In this document: positions 1 to 8,708 of the stretch, in pieces
Layout of the letters: each line of letters opens with the position of its first letter
Numbering within the stretch: the stretch's first letter is position 1
Source: Pedomonas sp051304405
GTDB lineage: Bacteria > Pseudomonadota > Alphaproteobacteria > Sphingomonadales > Sphingomonadaceae
Direction of reading: 5' to 3'
Assembly (NCBI RefSeq): GCF_051304405.1
Contig: NZ_JBPPGG010000003.1
Span: 186,001 to 250,000, forward strand
DNA: 64,000 bases
Translations under genes and position numbers: made by a program
Notes under the pieces: model-generated
Database searches by the model: none
What the model saw: only the letters and a program-made list of their open reading frames with translations
Told to the model about the DNA's origin: nothing

Positions 1-447
1 AAGGCCGAGCAGGCCCGCGCGGCAGGCTTCACCAATGTGATCGACCTGTCGAAGCAGTCCATGCAGGAAGGCGTCCATGCGCTCAACGGCGGCGAAGGCG
101 TGGACATTGTGATCGACTCCCTCGGCGGCCAGATCCTTGCCGAGGCGGCCAAATGCATCAAGCGCTACAGCAAGATGATCTGCCTGGGCTTTGCGGCGGG
201 ACGCCAGTCGACCATTACGCTTGCGGACCTCATCCTGTACCGGGGCAGCATCCAGGGTTACGGTGTGTATACCTGCACCCCGGAGGAATGGGCTGACGCT
301 TGGACGGTGTTCACCCGTCTGGCGGACGAGGGCAGCATCAAGCCGCTGTTCGCCCGCAGCTTCCCCTTCGACCAGGCACCTCAAGCGCTGGAATACGTGG
401 AAAAGGCGCGGCCCTTCGGCGCCGTTGCGCTCACGATGCCAGAATAA
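1..447 (+). CDS. Zinc-type alcohol dehydrogenase / quinone oxidoreductase (MDR family), 3' part
   Basis: This is the C-terminal part of a medium-chain dehydrogenase/reductase; the reading frame is open to the left edge, so the start lies outside the window. The visible 148 residues cover the later part of the NAD(P)-binding Rossmann domain (VDIVIDSLGG, then a KMICLGFAAG strand-loop) and the closing catalytic-domain segment ending FGAVALTMPE. Such enzymes reduce quinones, enones or 2-enoyl-CoA thioesters with NADPH, or oxidise alcohols. The part that would show zinc ligands is missing, so the subtype cannot be decided. It is convergent with the SDR at 646-1407 and is followed by a strong terminator. 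Confidence 0.8.
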   Translation, partial: KAEQARAAGFTNVIDLSKQSMQEGVHALNGGEGVDIVIDSLGGQILAEAAKCIKRYSKMICLGFAAGRQSTITLADLILYRGSIQGYGVYTCTPEEWADAWTVFTRLADEGSIKPLFARSFPFDQAPQALEYVEKARPFGAVALTMPE

Positions 448-475
448 TCCGCTCCTCCGGGAGATCGCTGCCTCA

Positions 476-512
476 GGCGCCGGCCGAACGTTCGGCCGAC
501 GCCGCATTTTTT
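476..512 (+). terminator. Rho-independent terminator after the MDR gene
   Basis: An 18-bp perfect palindrome (481-498) flanked by GGCG/CGCC is followed by six T residues at 507-512. It lies 29 bases after the stop codon at 447 and reads on the plus strand. Confidence 0.85.
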
Positions 513-535
513 CAGGCCAATGCCGAAAACAATTT

Positions 536-571
536 GGGGAGCGAGGCCCGGAATGGCTGGCCTCGCTCCCC
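536..571 (-). terminator. Hairpin terminator after the SDR gene at 646-1407
   Basis: A 13-bp perfect stem (536-548 with 559-571) encloses a 10-base loop. On the minus strand it is followed by an AAATTGTTTTC tract. It lies about 75 bases beyond the SDR stop and back to back with the plus-strand terminator. Confidence 0.75.
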
Positions 572-645
572 AGTGAATCAACAACTCTTAAATACCAGTT
601 CCGGCCTTCACCGCAAAAGGGACCGGCAGAACGCCTGACCCGGCC

Positions 646-1407
646 TCAGGCGGTAAACCCGCCGTCCACGACATGCGTGCTGCCGGTGACAAAGCTGCTC
701 ATGTCGCTGGCGAGGTAAAGCACCGAATTGGCGATTTCCTCGGCCTTGCCGTGCCGTCCAAGCGGAATCATCGAGTTCATGAGAGCGGTCGCATCGCCAC
801 CGCCCATCATCGGGCTGAATGAATCTTCGATATGGGTCTGGAAAGCGTTGTCGACAGGCCCCGGATGAATGGAATTCACCCGAATACCCCGCCCCGCCAG
901 TTCCTTCGCCAGCGACCGCATGAACCCGATCTGGGCGTGCTTGGCCGTGCAGTAAGCATAGATGCCCGGGCTGCCGCCGAGACCGGCCACGCTCGAATTG
1001 ATGATGATCGAGCCCCCCTGCCCCATGTGCGGCAAGGCGTATTTGCACCCGAGAAACGTGCCCCGCACATGAACCCGGAATGCCAGGTCAAGGCCGTCGT
1101 CGGGATAGTCCTCGATCCCTGCGATCGAGCCGGAAATACCGGCATTGCAGAACAGGACGTCAATGCGTCCCCAACGCGATACCGCAGCATCAATATAGGC
1201 CCTGGTCTGAGCCACATCCCCAACGTCCGCAGCGCAGGTCGCAACGCGATCGGCAGGGAGACCCTCGGCTGCGCGAGCGAGGTCTGCCTCGCTCAGATCA
1301 ACCAGCAGAACCTTCGCCCCCTCCGCCAGGAACTTCCTGGCCGTTGCAAGCCCGATGCTGCCCGCACCGCCAGTGATAATGCAGCTCTTGCCCTCCAGCA
1401 TCCCCAT
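646..1407 (-). CDS. Short-chain dehydrogenase/reductase (253 aa)
   Basis: A classical SDR that probably oxidises or reduces a hydroxyl/keto group on the catabolic intermediates of this island. Near the N-terminus it has the cofactor motif TGGAGSIG, then CNAG, a catalytic Ser in NSSVAG and the active-site YCTAK. The C-terminus (VDGGFTA) is the usual SDR end, and 253 aa is normal for the family. An acidic residue after strand 2 (LLVDLS) suggests NAD(H). GGAGGAGAGAGGC lies immediately before the ATG. It is the last gene of a minus-strand run (6451 down to 646) with the ACAD pair, a crotonase, another SDR and a thiolase. Confidence 0.88.
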   Translation of the reverse strand: MGMLEGKSCIITGGAGSIGLATARKFLAEGAKVLLVDLSEADLARAAEGLPADRVATCAADVGDVAQTRAYIDAAVSRWGRIDVLFCNAGISGSIAGIEDYPDDGLDLAFRVHVRGTFLGCKYALPHMGQGGSIIINSSVAGLGGSPGIYAYCTAKHAQIGFMRSLAKELAGRGIRVNSIHPGPVDNAFQTHIEDSFSPMMGGGDATALMNSMIPLGRHGKAEEIANSVLYLASDMSSFVTGSTHVVDGGFTA

Positions 1408-1434
1408 GCCTCTCTCCTCCCCATGATTTTGGCA

Positions 1435-2490
1435 TTATGCGCCGGTTTCCGGTAGATCCAGCGTGATTTGAGCCGCAATCCTGTCCCGCAGCTGTTCGGG
1501 CGTGCCATGCAGCAGCTCGTTCATCAGCGCCCGCTTGAGGAACAGGTGGCAGTTGAACTCCCACGTAAAGCCGACGCCGCCGTGGAGCTGCACCGCGTCC
1601 TCGGCAACCTGCCGGAACACATCCGTTGCAAGGACCCGGGCTTGCGTGGCCAGCAGCGACCAATTGCCGGAGCGGGACGCGAACATCTGCGCGGCGTGAT
1701 TGGCCAGCGACCGGGCCAGCTCGACAGCAACCTTGAGGTCGGCCGCGCGGTGCTTCAACGCCTGGAACGAGGCGATGGGGCGGCCGAACTGCTGCCGCCC
1801 AAGCATGTACGTGACCGTCTCATCCAGACACTGTTGAGACGCCCCGACGCAGTCCAGAGCGAGCGCCAGTTCGCAGTGCGCCCGGGCGGTGATGGCGGCG
1901 TCTTGCGACAGGACCAGGCCGTCCGCCACGTTATCCAGAATGACTTCAACGTAACCCCGGCCAAGATCCCAGGTCTCGACCGGCTTCACCGTCAGCCCCG
2001 TCACTCCAACCGGGATGAGCCGCGCCTCCCTTGCGTCGTGTGTTACCACGAGAAAATGGGTCGCGTTCTCGTCGGCGGGGACCACCGGCAGCGACGCTTT
2101 GCCGATGCTTTGGCCCTCGGGCAGCATGACAAACGCAATGCGCGTTCCGCCCTCCAGAACACCGGCGACACCCTCACGCGCCGCGTCTGAACCATCGACC
2201 AGGAGCGCATCGATCGCCGCCATGGTCCCCGACAGCCAGATCGGCGCCAGACTGCGGCCCAGCTCCTCATAGATCGGTGCCAGCGCGACAAAGCTCTGAC
2301 CAAGCCCGCCCAGGTCTTCGGGCGCGGTGAGCATGAACCATCCCTGCTCGGCAGCGATGCGGTCAAGCTCCTCTGTCTTGCGCCCATTTCCGATCCATGG
2401 AGAACGCCGCTCAATCTTGTCCGCAAGCAGCCGCTGCGTCGTCGAGCGCAATTCACTCAGGTCAATCATGTCCACAGGCATTGTGTTCAT
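1435..2490 (-). CDS. Acyl-CoA dehydrogenase, short partner subunit (351 aa)
   Basis: An ACAD-family flavoprotein shorter than the usual 380-400 aa. The C-terminal part carries QLHGGVGFTWE and a helix ending LLHGTPEQLRDRI. There is no IYEGT-type segment, so the medium-chain ACAD catalytic glutamate is absent. Short ACADs of this kind are known as one half of alpha2beta2 heterotetramers in steroid side-chain breakdown (ChsE/FadE pairs of actinobacteria). Its ATG overlaps the stop of the ACAD at 2487-3677 by four bases (ATGA), which supports coupled translation and a heteromeric enzyme. The alternative is a stand-alone homomer. Confidence 0.85.
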   Translation of the reverse strand: MNTMPVDMIDLSELRSTTQRLLADKIERRSPWIGNGRKTEELDRIAAEQGWFMLTAPEDLGGLGQSFVALAPIYEELGRSLAPIWLSGTMAAIDALLVDGSDAAREGVAGVLEGGTRIAFVMLPEGQSIGKASLPVVPADENATHFLVVTHDAREARLIPVGVTGLTVKPVETWDLGRGYVEVILDNVADGLVLSQDAAITARAHCELALALDCVGASQQCLDETVTYMLGRQQFGRPIASFQALKHRAADLKVAVELARSLANHAAQMFASRSGNWSLLATQARVLATDVFRQVAEDAVQLHGGVGFTWEFNCHLFLKRALMNELLHGTPEQLRDRIAAQITLDLPETGA

Positions 2491-3677
2491 GACAACCGCT
2501 CCTTCGGCATGTTGAGCACACGTTCTGCAACGATGTTGCGCTGGATCTCGTTGCTGCCGCCGGCAATGTTGTACTGGTAGCTGTTCAGGAAATCGAACAT
2601 CCAGTTGCCGGTTTCATAGCCTGCGCCCAGCACATAGCTGGTCTCCCGCATGGCGGGGAGACCCCGCAGCCTCAACCCGAGCGACGTGAAGTCCCGCGAG
2701 AGACGCGAATAGGCAAGCTTGATAATAGAGGCATCGCCCAACGCCTCGTTGCCAGCAATGCGGTTCGCCATGAAGTTGACAAGTATGGCACGCAGAGCCT
2801 CAATCCGTGTGGCGATATCAGCCACGCTGCGCGCAAGGCCGGGATCAATGGCGGAAAGATCTCCCGAACCTCCCGTTGCCGCATCCACCAGCCGCCACAG
2901 GGACTGGGCCATGCGCTCGGTCAGTTCCACGAGAGTCAGGCCGCGTTCCGACGCCAGCGTGACCTGCGCGACGCGCCATCCCTCATTTTCCTTGCCGACC
3001 ACGTTTTCGACCGGGATTTCCACCTCATCGAGGAAAATTTCCGCGAATTCCTCGTCCCCGGTCACCTGCCGAATTGGGCGGACATCGACGCCCTTGGACT
3101 TCATATCCATCAGCAGGAACGTGATGCCGGCCTGCTTGGGTCCGCTGGAGTCCGTGCGCACGAGCAGCAGGCACTGGTCAGCGAATTGACCCAGTGTCGA
3201 CCAGATCTTCTGGCCGGATACGATATAGCGATCCCCCTTGCGGACCGCGCGGGTTCTCAGGCTGGCAAGGTCGGAACCGGCGCCCGGCTCGGAGAAACCC
3301 TGACACCAGATTTCGCCGTTCAGAATGGCCGGCAGATGCTTTGCCCGCTGCGCCTCGGTTCCGCACTCGATGAGCGTCATGGCCGCATGATACAGCGACA
3401 CAAAATAGAGGATCATGCGCGGCGCGCCCGCACGGGCCAGCTCCTCGAAGATCGCGATCTGTTCGGCGAGCGACCGCCCGCCGCCCGGCCATTCCTTGGG
3501 CCAGTGCGGAATGGCATAGCCAGCCTTCACCAGGCGGCCAAACCACTCCTTCTGCATGGCGAGGAAGCCGGGAATATCATCGCCGCGCTGACGATCACGC
3601 CAGTCCTTCGGAAGATTTGTCCGAAGCCACTCGCGGATTTCGCTGCGCAGTGCCTGAATCTTTTCCTGCTCGCTCAT
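2487..3677 (-). CDS. Acyl-CoA dehydrogenase, long partner subunit (396 aa)
   Basis: A full-length ACAD with the flavin/substrate segment GFSEPGAGSDLAS and the C-terminal GGSNEIQRNIV. At the position of the medium-chain catalytic Glu (YEGT in MCAD) there is Gly, as in FadE17/FadE26-like and ACAD11-like enzymes, which use a Glu elsewhere; LASERG near residue 240 is a candidate. FAD-dependent alpha,beta-dehydrogenation of an acyl-CoA is expected, with electrons passing to EtfAB (38557-40232). It is translationally coupled to the short ACAD downstream. The substrate is unknown; a bulky branched acyl-CoA is inferred from the neighbours. Confidence 0.9.
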   Translation of the reverse strand: MSEQEKIQALRSEIREWLRTNLPKDWRDRQRGDDIPGFLAMQKEWFGRLVKAGYAIPHWPKEWPGGGRSLAEQIAIFEELARAGAPRMILYFVSLYHAAMTLIECGTEAQRAKHLPAILNGEIWCQGFSEPGAGSDLASLRTRAVRKGDRYIVSGQKIWSTLGQFADQCLLLVRTDSSGPKQAGITFLLMDMKSKGVDVRPIRQVTGDEEFAEIFLDEVEIPVENVVGKENEGWRVAQVTLASERGLTLVELTERMAQSLWRLVDAATGGSGDLSAIDPGLARSVADIATRIEALRAILVNFMANRIAGNEALGDASIIKLAYSRLSRDFTSLGLRLRGLPAMRETSYVLGAGYETGNWMFDFLNSYQYNIAGGSNEIQRNIVAERVLNMPKERLS

Positions 3678-3695
3678 GTCTCCGTCCTCGCCTGC

Positions 3696-4496
3696 CTATT
3701 GCCCGGTGAAACGAGCGGGTCGTTTTTCCAGAAAGGCGTCAACCGCTTCAGCGTGATCGTTGGTCGTATGGCAAAGGGCCTGAGCGGCCGCCGATGCTTC
3801 GAGGATGGCGGAAAGCGAGGAGAGCCGGCTCTCACGGATCAACCGCTTGGTCATGCGGACCGCATAGGGAGGATTGGCCGCAATCCGCGCTGCCAGGGCG
3901 CGCGCCTCGGTCATGAGCTGATCGTGCGGCACCACCTTCGAGACGAGACCGCATGAAAGCGCCTCGGCGGCATCGAGCATATCGCCGGTAAAGGCCAATT
4001 CGCTCGCCTTCGACCAGCCGACGACCCGGGGCAGCAACCAGGCGCCACCATCCCCCGGCACGATCCCCATCTTGACGAAGCTCTCCGCGAACCGCGCTTT
4101 TTCGGATGCGATCCGAACGTCGCACATGCAGGCGAGATCGCAACCGGCGCCAATCGCAGGGCCATTGACGGCCGCGATGACCGGAACCTCGATAGACTCG
4201 AACAAGCGCGGCAACCGCTGGATGCCGTTGCGATAATTGCGCCGCGTCACCGGCGGGAGGGGGTCATTCAGCCCCCCTCCAACCTTCATCGACGCGATAT
4301 CCCCCCCGCTCGAGAACGCGCTTCCCGCACCGGTAATGATGACAACCCGGTTAGCGATGTCGGCATCCGCCTCCTCGATTGCAGCGCACAAGGCCTCAAT
4401 CATGGCGGGATCCGACACGGGATTACGCATCTCCGGACGGTTCAGCGTCAGTGTCAGGATCCCCTGATCGAACTCACGAAGGAGGATCTCGCTCAT
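3696..4496 (-). CDS. Crotonase-family protein, PaaG-like (266 aa)
   Basis: The enoyl-CoA hydratase/isomerase fold is shown by the oxyanion-hole segment SSGGDIASM and by GAGCDLACMCD. The two hydratase glutamates are not conserved: the first position (GGCE in rat hydratase) is Asp in GAGCD and the second is Phe in FAESFVKMG. The Asp in VPGDGGAWLLPR matches the Asp of PaaG-type isomerases. An isomerase, or a ring- or C-C-cleaving crotonase, is therefore more likely than a simple hydratase. The ATG overlaps the stop of the upstream SDR (4493-5257) by four bases, and the gene lies 18 bases before the long ACAD. Confidence 0.85.
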   Translation of the reverse strand: MSEILLREFDQGILTLTLNRPEMRNPVSDPAMIEALCAAIEEADADIANRVVIITGAGSAFSSGGDIASMKVGGGLNDPLPPVTRRNYRNGIQRLPRLFESIEVPVIAAVNGPAIGAGCDLACMCDVRIASEKARFAESFVKMGIVPGDGGAWLLPRVVGWSKASELAFTGDMLDAAEALSCGLVSKVVPHDQLMTEARALAARIAANPPYAVRMTKRLIRESRLSSLSAILEASAAAQALCHTTNDHAEAVDAFLEKRPARFTGQ

Positions 4497-5257
4497 CTCG
4501 GCGGCATCCTGATAGCGCCATCGATACGGATCGTCTCGCCGTTCAACATCGCATTGTCGATGATGTGGCAGGCCAGTTTGGCAAACTCGGCCGGATGGCC
4601 CAGCCGTTTGGGGTGGGGAACCGCCGCGGCCAGCGCCTCGCGCACCTCCGGCTTGACGTTTTTCAGGATCGGGGTGTCGAAGGTGCCCGGCGCGATGGTG
4701 CAGACCCGGATCTTGTGGCTGGCCAGGTCACGCGCCGCCACGATCGTCATGCCGACGATACCGGCCTTAGCCGATGCATAGGGGATTTGCCCGATCTGGC
4801 CCTCGAAAGCGGCGACCGAGGCGGTCATGACCACCACGCCGCGTTCGCCGTCGACGGGCTCGTTTTTGGCCATCCGGGCCGCACCCAGGCGCAGCACGTT
4901 GAAACTGCCGATCAGGTTGATCCGCACCACGGTTTCATAGGTCTCAAGCGACCCCGGGTTCCCGTCGCGGTCGACGACACGAATGGGACCGCCCCGTCCG
5001 GCGCAATGGACCACCGCCCGCAGGGTGCCCATTTCCTCAGCCGCGTCGAAAACGGCATTCATCTGGTCCGTGTTCGTCACGTCGGCCGGCACAAAGCGCA
5101 CCATGGGGCCAAGGTCACGGGCGACGGCCTCACCGTCCGAGGTCGGCAGGTCCGCAATCACGACCTTGCCCCCGGCCTTGACGATCTGCTCCACTGTCGC
5201 GCGACCCAGACCCGACGCACCGCCGGTGACGACCGCTACGGCTCCTTCAATATTCAT
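4493..5257 (-). CDS. SDR, 3-hydroxyacyl-CoA dehydrogenase type 2-like (254 aa)
   Basis: A classical SDR with TGGASGLG near the N-terminus, VIADLP after strand 2 (NAD preference), HCAGRGG, catalytic Ser in MTASVAAF and the active site YASAK. The insertion after the NAG-equivalent segment and the tail (ETIRIDGAIRMPPR) resemble the HSD10/3-hydroxyacyl-CoA dehydrogenase type 2 subfamily, which oxidises 3-hydroxyacyl-CoA and 17-beta-hydroxysteroids. It lies between a thiolase and a crotonase in the same run, so a beta-oxidation 3-hydroxyacyl-CoA dehydrogenase role is likely. AGGGAA lies about seven bases before the ATG. Confidence 0.87.
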   Translation of the reverse strand: MNIEGAVAVVTGGASGLGRATVEQIVKAGGKVVIADLPTSDGEAVARDLGPMVRFVPADVTNTDQMNAVFDAAEEMGTLRAVVHCAGRGGPIRVVDRDGNPGSLETYETVVRINLIGSFNVLRLGAARMAKNEPVDGERGVVVMTASVAAFEGQIGQIPYASAKAGIVGMTIVAARDLASHKIRVCTIAPGTFDTPILKNVKPEVREALAAAVPHPKRLGHPAEFAKLACHIIDNAMLNGETIRIDGAIRMPPR

Positions 5258-5272
5258 TTTTACGTTCCCTGT

Positions 5273-6451
5273 TCAGATACGCTCAATGATTGTCGCGTTG
5301 GCAAGACCACCGGCTTCACACATCACCTGAAGCCCGTAGCGCCCCCCCGTTTCCTCAAGACCATTCAGCAAGGACCCCATCAGGCGGGTGCCCGACGCGC
5401 CGAGCGGGTGACCGAGGGCAATGGCACCGCCGCGCGGATTGAGGCGGGCGAAATCCGCATTGATTTCGCGCTGCCATGCCAGCGGAACGGGCGCGAAGGC
5501 CTCGTTCACTTCGAACTGGTCGATCGCATCGACGCTGAGGCCTGCCTTCTTCAGCACCCGGCGGGTGGCCGGGATGGGTGCCGTCAGCATCAGGATGGGA
5601 TCGTCACCCACGACATCGAAGGCGACAAAACGGGCGCGGGGCTTCAGACCCAGGCGGTTGGCGGCTTTCTCCGACATGATCAGGGCAGCCGAGGCGCCAT
5701 CCGTGATCTGCGAGCTGTTACCGGCCGTGATGCTCCACCGGATCTGCGGGAAACGCGACGCCATTTCCTCGCTCTCGAACGAGGTCTTGAGCTGGGCAAG
5801 GGCCTCCGGCGTGGTTGAGGGCCGGATCGTCTCGTCCTGCGTGACCCTTCCCTCCGGCGTGTCGACAGGCACGATCTCACGATCGAACTTGCCCGCCTGG
5901 CGCGCGGCTTCCGCGAGTTGGTGGGAGCGGGCGGAGTATTCATCCATCTCCTCCCGCGAAATGTTCCACTTGGCCGCAATCAGCTCGGCTGCGATGCCCT
6001 GGCCGACCGTGTTCGGGAACAGCACATCATAGGTCGGCCCGTGGGGGTCCTTGCCCATACGGGCGCTGCCCATCGGCACACGACTCATCGATTCAATGCC
6101 GCCCGCGATGACAATGTCGTAGGCACCGGCAGCGATGCCTTGAGCGGCGAAATGAACGGCCTGCTGGCTCGAGCCGCAGCGGCGCTCAACCATGGTGCAG
6201 GGCACGTGGAAGGGATAGCCAGCCGCGAGCCAGGCCGTTCTCCCGATGGGAACCGCCTGCTCGCCCGCCTGGCTGACGCACCCCACGATCAGGTCATCGA
6301 CCTCGCCCGGATCGAGCCGGTTGCGCTCCACCAGGGCAACCATAACCTGCCGGAACAGCTCTGCCGGATGCAGCGAGGACAGGGCGCCACCCGGTTTTCC
6401 GCGCGCCATGGGGGAACGGACGATATCAACAATGACAGGTACATTAGACAT
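5273..6451 (-). CDS. Acetyl-CoA acyltransferase (thiolase, 392 aa)
   Basis: A degradative thiolase closing beta-oxidation by CoA-dependent cleavage of a 3-ketoacyl-CoA. The acylated cysteine lies in ERRCGSSQQ near residue 90. NEAFAPVPLAW, the histidine motif GHPLGASGTR and the final cysteine in MCEAGGLANATI are all present. The length (392 aa) is typical. It starts the minus-strand run thiolase, SDR, crotonase, two ACADs and SDR, which is enough for a full beta-oxidation turn if one of the crotonases hydrates. Confidence 0.93.
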   Translation of the reverse strand: MSNVPVIVDIVRSPMARGKPGGALSSLHPAELFRQVMVALVERNRLDPGEVDDLIVGCVSQAGEQAVPIGRTAWLAAGYPFHVPCTMVERRCGSSQQAVHFAAQGIAAGAYDIVIAGGIESMSRVPMGSARMGKDPHGPTYDVLFPNTVGQGIAAELIAAKWNISREEMDEYSARSHQLAEAARQAGKFDREIVPVDTPEGRVTQDETIRPSTTPEALAQLKTSFESEEMASRFPQIRWSITAGNSSQITDGASAALIMSEKAANRLGLKPRARFVAFDVVGDDPILMLTAPIPATRRVLKKAGLSVDAIDQFEVNEAFAPVPLAWQREINADFARLNPRGGAIALGHPLGASGTRLMGSLLNGLEETGGRYGLQVMCEAGGLANATIIERI

Positions 6452-6555
6452 GGGGTTCTCTCTCAGGGACGGCCGAAAGGTCAGCTGGTTTGATTATTGT
6501 CATTGCCGGGCAGGCTGGCGACCGCCGCGGCAATCAGATCAAGACCGGCTGCAAT

Positions 6556-7734
6556 TCAGGTCAAGATCCCATCATTTTCCTTGCGGTACGGCTCGGGTTC
6601 CTGGCCGGCGCGGAACTTCTCGGCCCAGTTCGGATCGCCGATCATGGCCCGTCCAACCGCGATGAGATCAAACTCGCCGCGCCCGAAGCGCTCCAGCAAG
6701 GGGGCGTAGTCCACCACGGCCTGCACCGGCTTGTCGCGGTCATACATGCCCTGGTTGATGCCGATCCCGCCGACGGCCATCGAGAGCTTGCCGGTCAGGC
6801 GCTTGGCCCATCCCGCCAGGTTCTCGGGATACCCCTTGAAAGCCGGGCTGTTGTAATACCTGACGCTGGCATCGAACACATCGACCCCCGCTTCCGCCAG
6901 CGGGCGAAGAACTTCCCCAAGTTCCTCCGGCGAGTCCGCAAGGGTGGAGCGGAAGTCCTGCTGCCGCCACTGCGAGAAGCGGAAGAAGATCGGCAGATCC
7001 TCGCCAATCACGGCCCGGATGCGGCGAACGATCTCGGCCGCGAACTCGGAGCGGCGGGTGCGGTCCCCGCCCCACCGGTCATTGCGCTGGTTCGTCTCCT
7101 TCCACAGGAAGTTGTCGATCAGATAGCCATGACCGCCATGCAGCGCGATCCCGTCGAAGCCAGCCTTCATCGCGTTCTCGGCACAGCGAACGAAGGCCTG
7201 AATGGCGTCCTCGATGTCCTCGTCGCTCATCGGCTCACCGATGCGCGGGTCGGCCGGGATGCTGCCCGGGTCGATGGACGTCATCCGCCCGAGAGGCCCC
7301 CAGATCCCGGACGGGCTCACACTCGGCACATCCGGGTGCGGCCCGGTGCCGGGTTTGCGCATGGCGCCCTGGTGCCACAGCTGGGGAATGATCTTGGCGC
7401 CAGCCGCATGCACCGCATCGACAACCGCGCGCCATCCGGCAATCGGGCCATCTCCGGCCAGGACGGGGATGTTGTTTTCGCCCAGCCCTGCATCGCCAAG
7501 AGCGGCGGGATGATCCACCGCAATGCCTTCGGTCACGATGAGCCCGACGCCGCCTTCAGCGCGACGGCGGTAATAGGCGACCACATTCTCCCCCGGCGTG
7601 CCATTGGGGCAGAAGCCACGGGTCATCGGCGACATGGCGATCCGGTTGCGGAAAGTGACGTTCCGCACGGTCAACGGCGTAAACAGAACCTCCCGCTGGT
7701 CCAGATCAGCAGAGTTTGGTGTTATGGCATTCAT
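6556..7734 (-). CDS. NADH:flavin oxidoreductase, old yellow enzyme family (392 aa)
   Basis: An FMN-dependent TIM-barrel reductase that typically saturates an enone C=C bond with NAD(P)H. It has FTPLTVRNVTFRNRI at the N-terminus, the conserved SPMTRG, the ligand-binding HGGHGYLID and the phosphate-binding end AVGRAMIGDP. There is no cysteine cluster or C-terminal FAD domain, unlike the longer relative at 15227-17200. The ATG at 7734 is preferred (GAGG eight bases upstream) over an in-frame ATG at 7815 without a good ribosome site. In a steroid-like pathway it could act on a 3-keto-4-ene, but this is inference. Confidence 0.9.
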   Translation of the reverse strand: MNAITPNSADLDQREVLFTPLTVRNVTFRNRIAMSPMTRGFCPNGTPGENVVAYYRRRAEGGVGLIVTEGIAVDHPAALGDAGLGENNIPVLAGDGPIAGWRAVVDAVHAAGAKIIPQLWHQGAMRKPGTGPHPDVPSVSPSGIWGPLGRMTSIDPGSIPADPRIGEPMSDEDIEDAIQAFVRCAENAMKAGFDGIALHGGHGYLIDNFLWKETNQRNDRWGGDRTRRSEFAAEIVRRIRAVIGEDLPIFFRFSQWRQQDFRSTLADSPEELGEVLRPLAEAGVDVFDASVRYYNSPAFKGYPENLAGWAKRLTGKLSMAVGGIGINQGMYDRDKPVQAVVDYAPLLERFGRGEFDLIAVGRAMIGDPNWAEKFRAGQEPEPYRKENDGILT

Positions 7735-7912
7735 TGGAACCGCCTCGCGTTGCATTCTCCTTTGGAGTGTTGCCCGCATCCGGAAAAATCCAAAGGCACG
7801 ATTGAACCCCGGCAAAAGCCACTGCGCGGCAGGACAATTCAGGCTCCTGACCGTACGTTACCCCTGCCGGCACCCCCTCTCCTTCCCGAGAGGGCTCCTG
7901 ACCCTTGGACGA

Positions 7913-8671
7913 TCAGCGCCCCTTCCACACCGGGGCGCGCTTTTCCGCAAAGGCGGTGGCGCCTTCCCGAGCGTCCTCCGACTGGAAGACCGGGGCGGTC
8001 ACCTTGAACTGGCGCTCGAACATTTCCGCTTCCGGCCATTCTCGAGACTCGTTCAGCACCTTGCGGCTTGCCGCGACAGCCAACGGTCCATTGGCGGCAA
8101 TGGTCCTGGCGATTTCCATGGCCGCATTCAGGGCCTCGCCCTGGGGCACCACCCGATTGACGAGCCCGGCCGCCGCAAGCCTGGAGGCCTCATAGATATC
8201 GCCCGTGAGCACGAGTTCGGTCGCGAGCTTGATCGGCATCTGCCGTGGCAGACGGACCAGTCCGCCCGCGTTGGCCACAAGGCCGCGCTTGACTTCCGTC
8301 AGGCCGAACTTGGCGGTCTCGGCGGCAACAACAATGTCGCATGCGAGGAGAATTTCAAAACCACCCGCCAGCGCATAGCCTTCAACGGCGGCAATAAACG
8401 GCTTCTCCAGTTTGGCCTGGGTCATCCCCGCAAAGCCCGTATCCGGGAGGCGCACCACCTCCCCGCGCAGGAAGGCCTTGAGGTCCATGCCGGCACAGAA
8501 ATTCCCGCCCGCACCGGTGATCACGGCACAGCGAATTTCAGGATCGGCGTTGATCTTCTTGACCGCCGCTTCCAGCGCCAGCGCCGTCTCGCGATCGATT
8601 GCATTGCGCGCTTCGGGACGATTGATCGTCACCAGGGCGATATTATTCTGAATTTCGAGATCAGCCGGCAT
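7913..8671 (-). CDS. Enoyl-CoA hydratase (252 aa)
   Basis: This is the only crotonase in the window with both hydratase glutamates: the first in LAGGFEILLACD and the second in FGLTEVKRG. The oxyanion-hole segment is FCAGMDLKAF. It should add water to a 2-enoyl-CoA to give the 3-hydroxyacyl-CoA. The ATG at 8671 is chosen because GAGGGG lies about ten bases upstream; an ATG at 8680 would abut that site and a TTG at 8689 has none. It lies downstream of the long-chain-type ACAD at 8709-9872 in the same direction with a 37-base gap, so the two are probably co-transcribed. Confidence 0.9.
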   Translation of the reverse strand: MPADLEIQNNIALVTINRPEARNAIDRETALALEAAVKKINADPEIRCAVITGAGGNFCAGMDLKAFLRGEVVRLPDTGFAGMTQAKLEKPFIAAVEGYALAGGFEILLACDIVVAAETAKFGLTEVKRGLVANAGGLVRLPRQMPIKLATELVLTGDIYEASRLAAAGLVNRVVPQGEALNAAMEIARTIAANGPLAVAASRKVLNESREWPEAEMFERQFKVTAPVFQSEDAREGATAFAEKRAPVWKGR

Positions 8672-8708
8672 GAAATCCATTCCCCTCAATCACACTCTAG
8701 AGTTGCGC

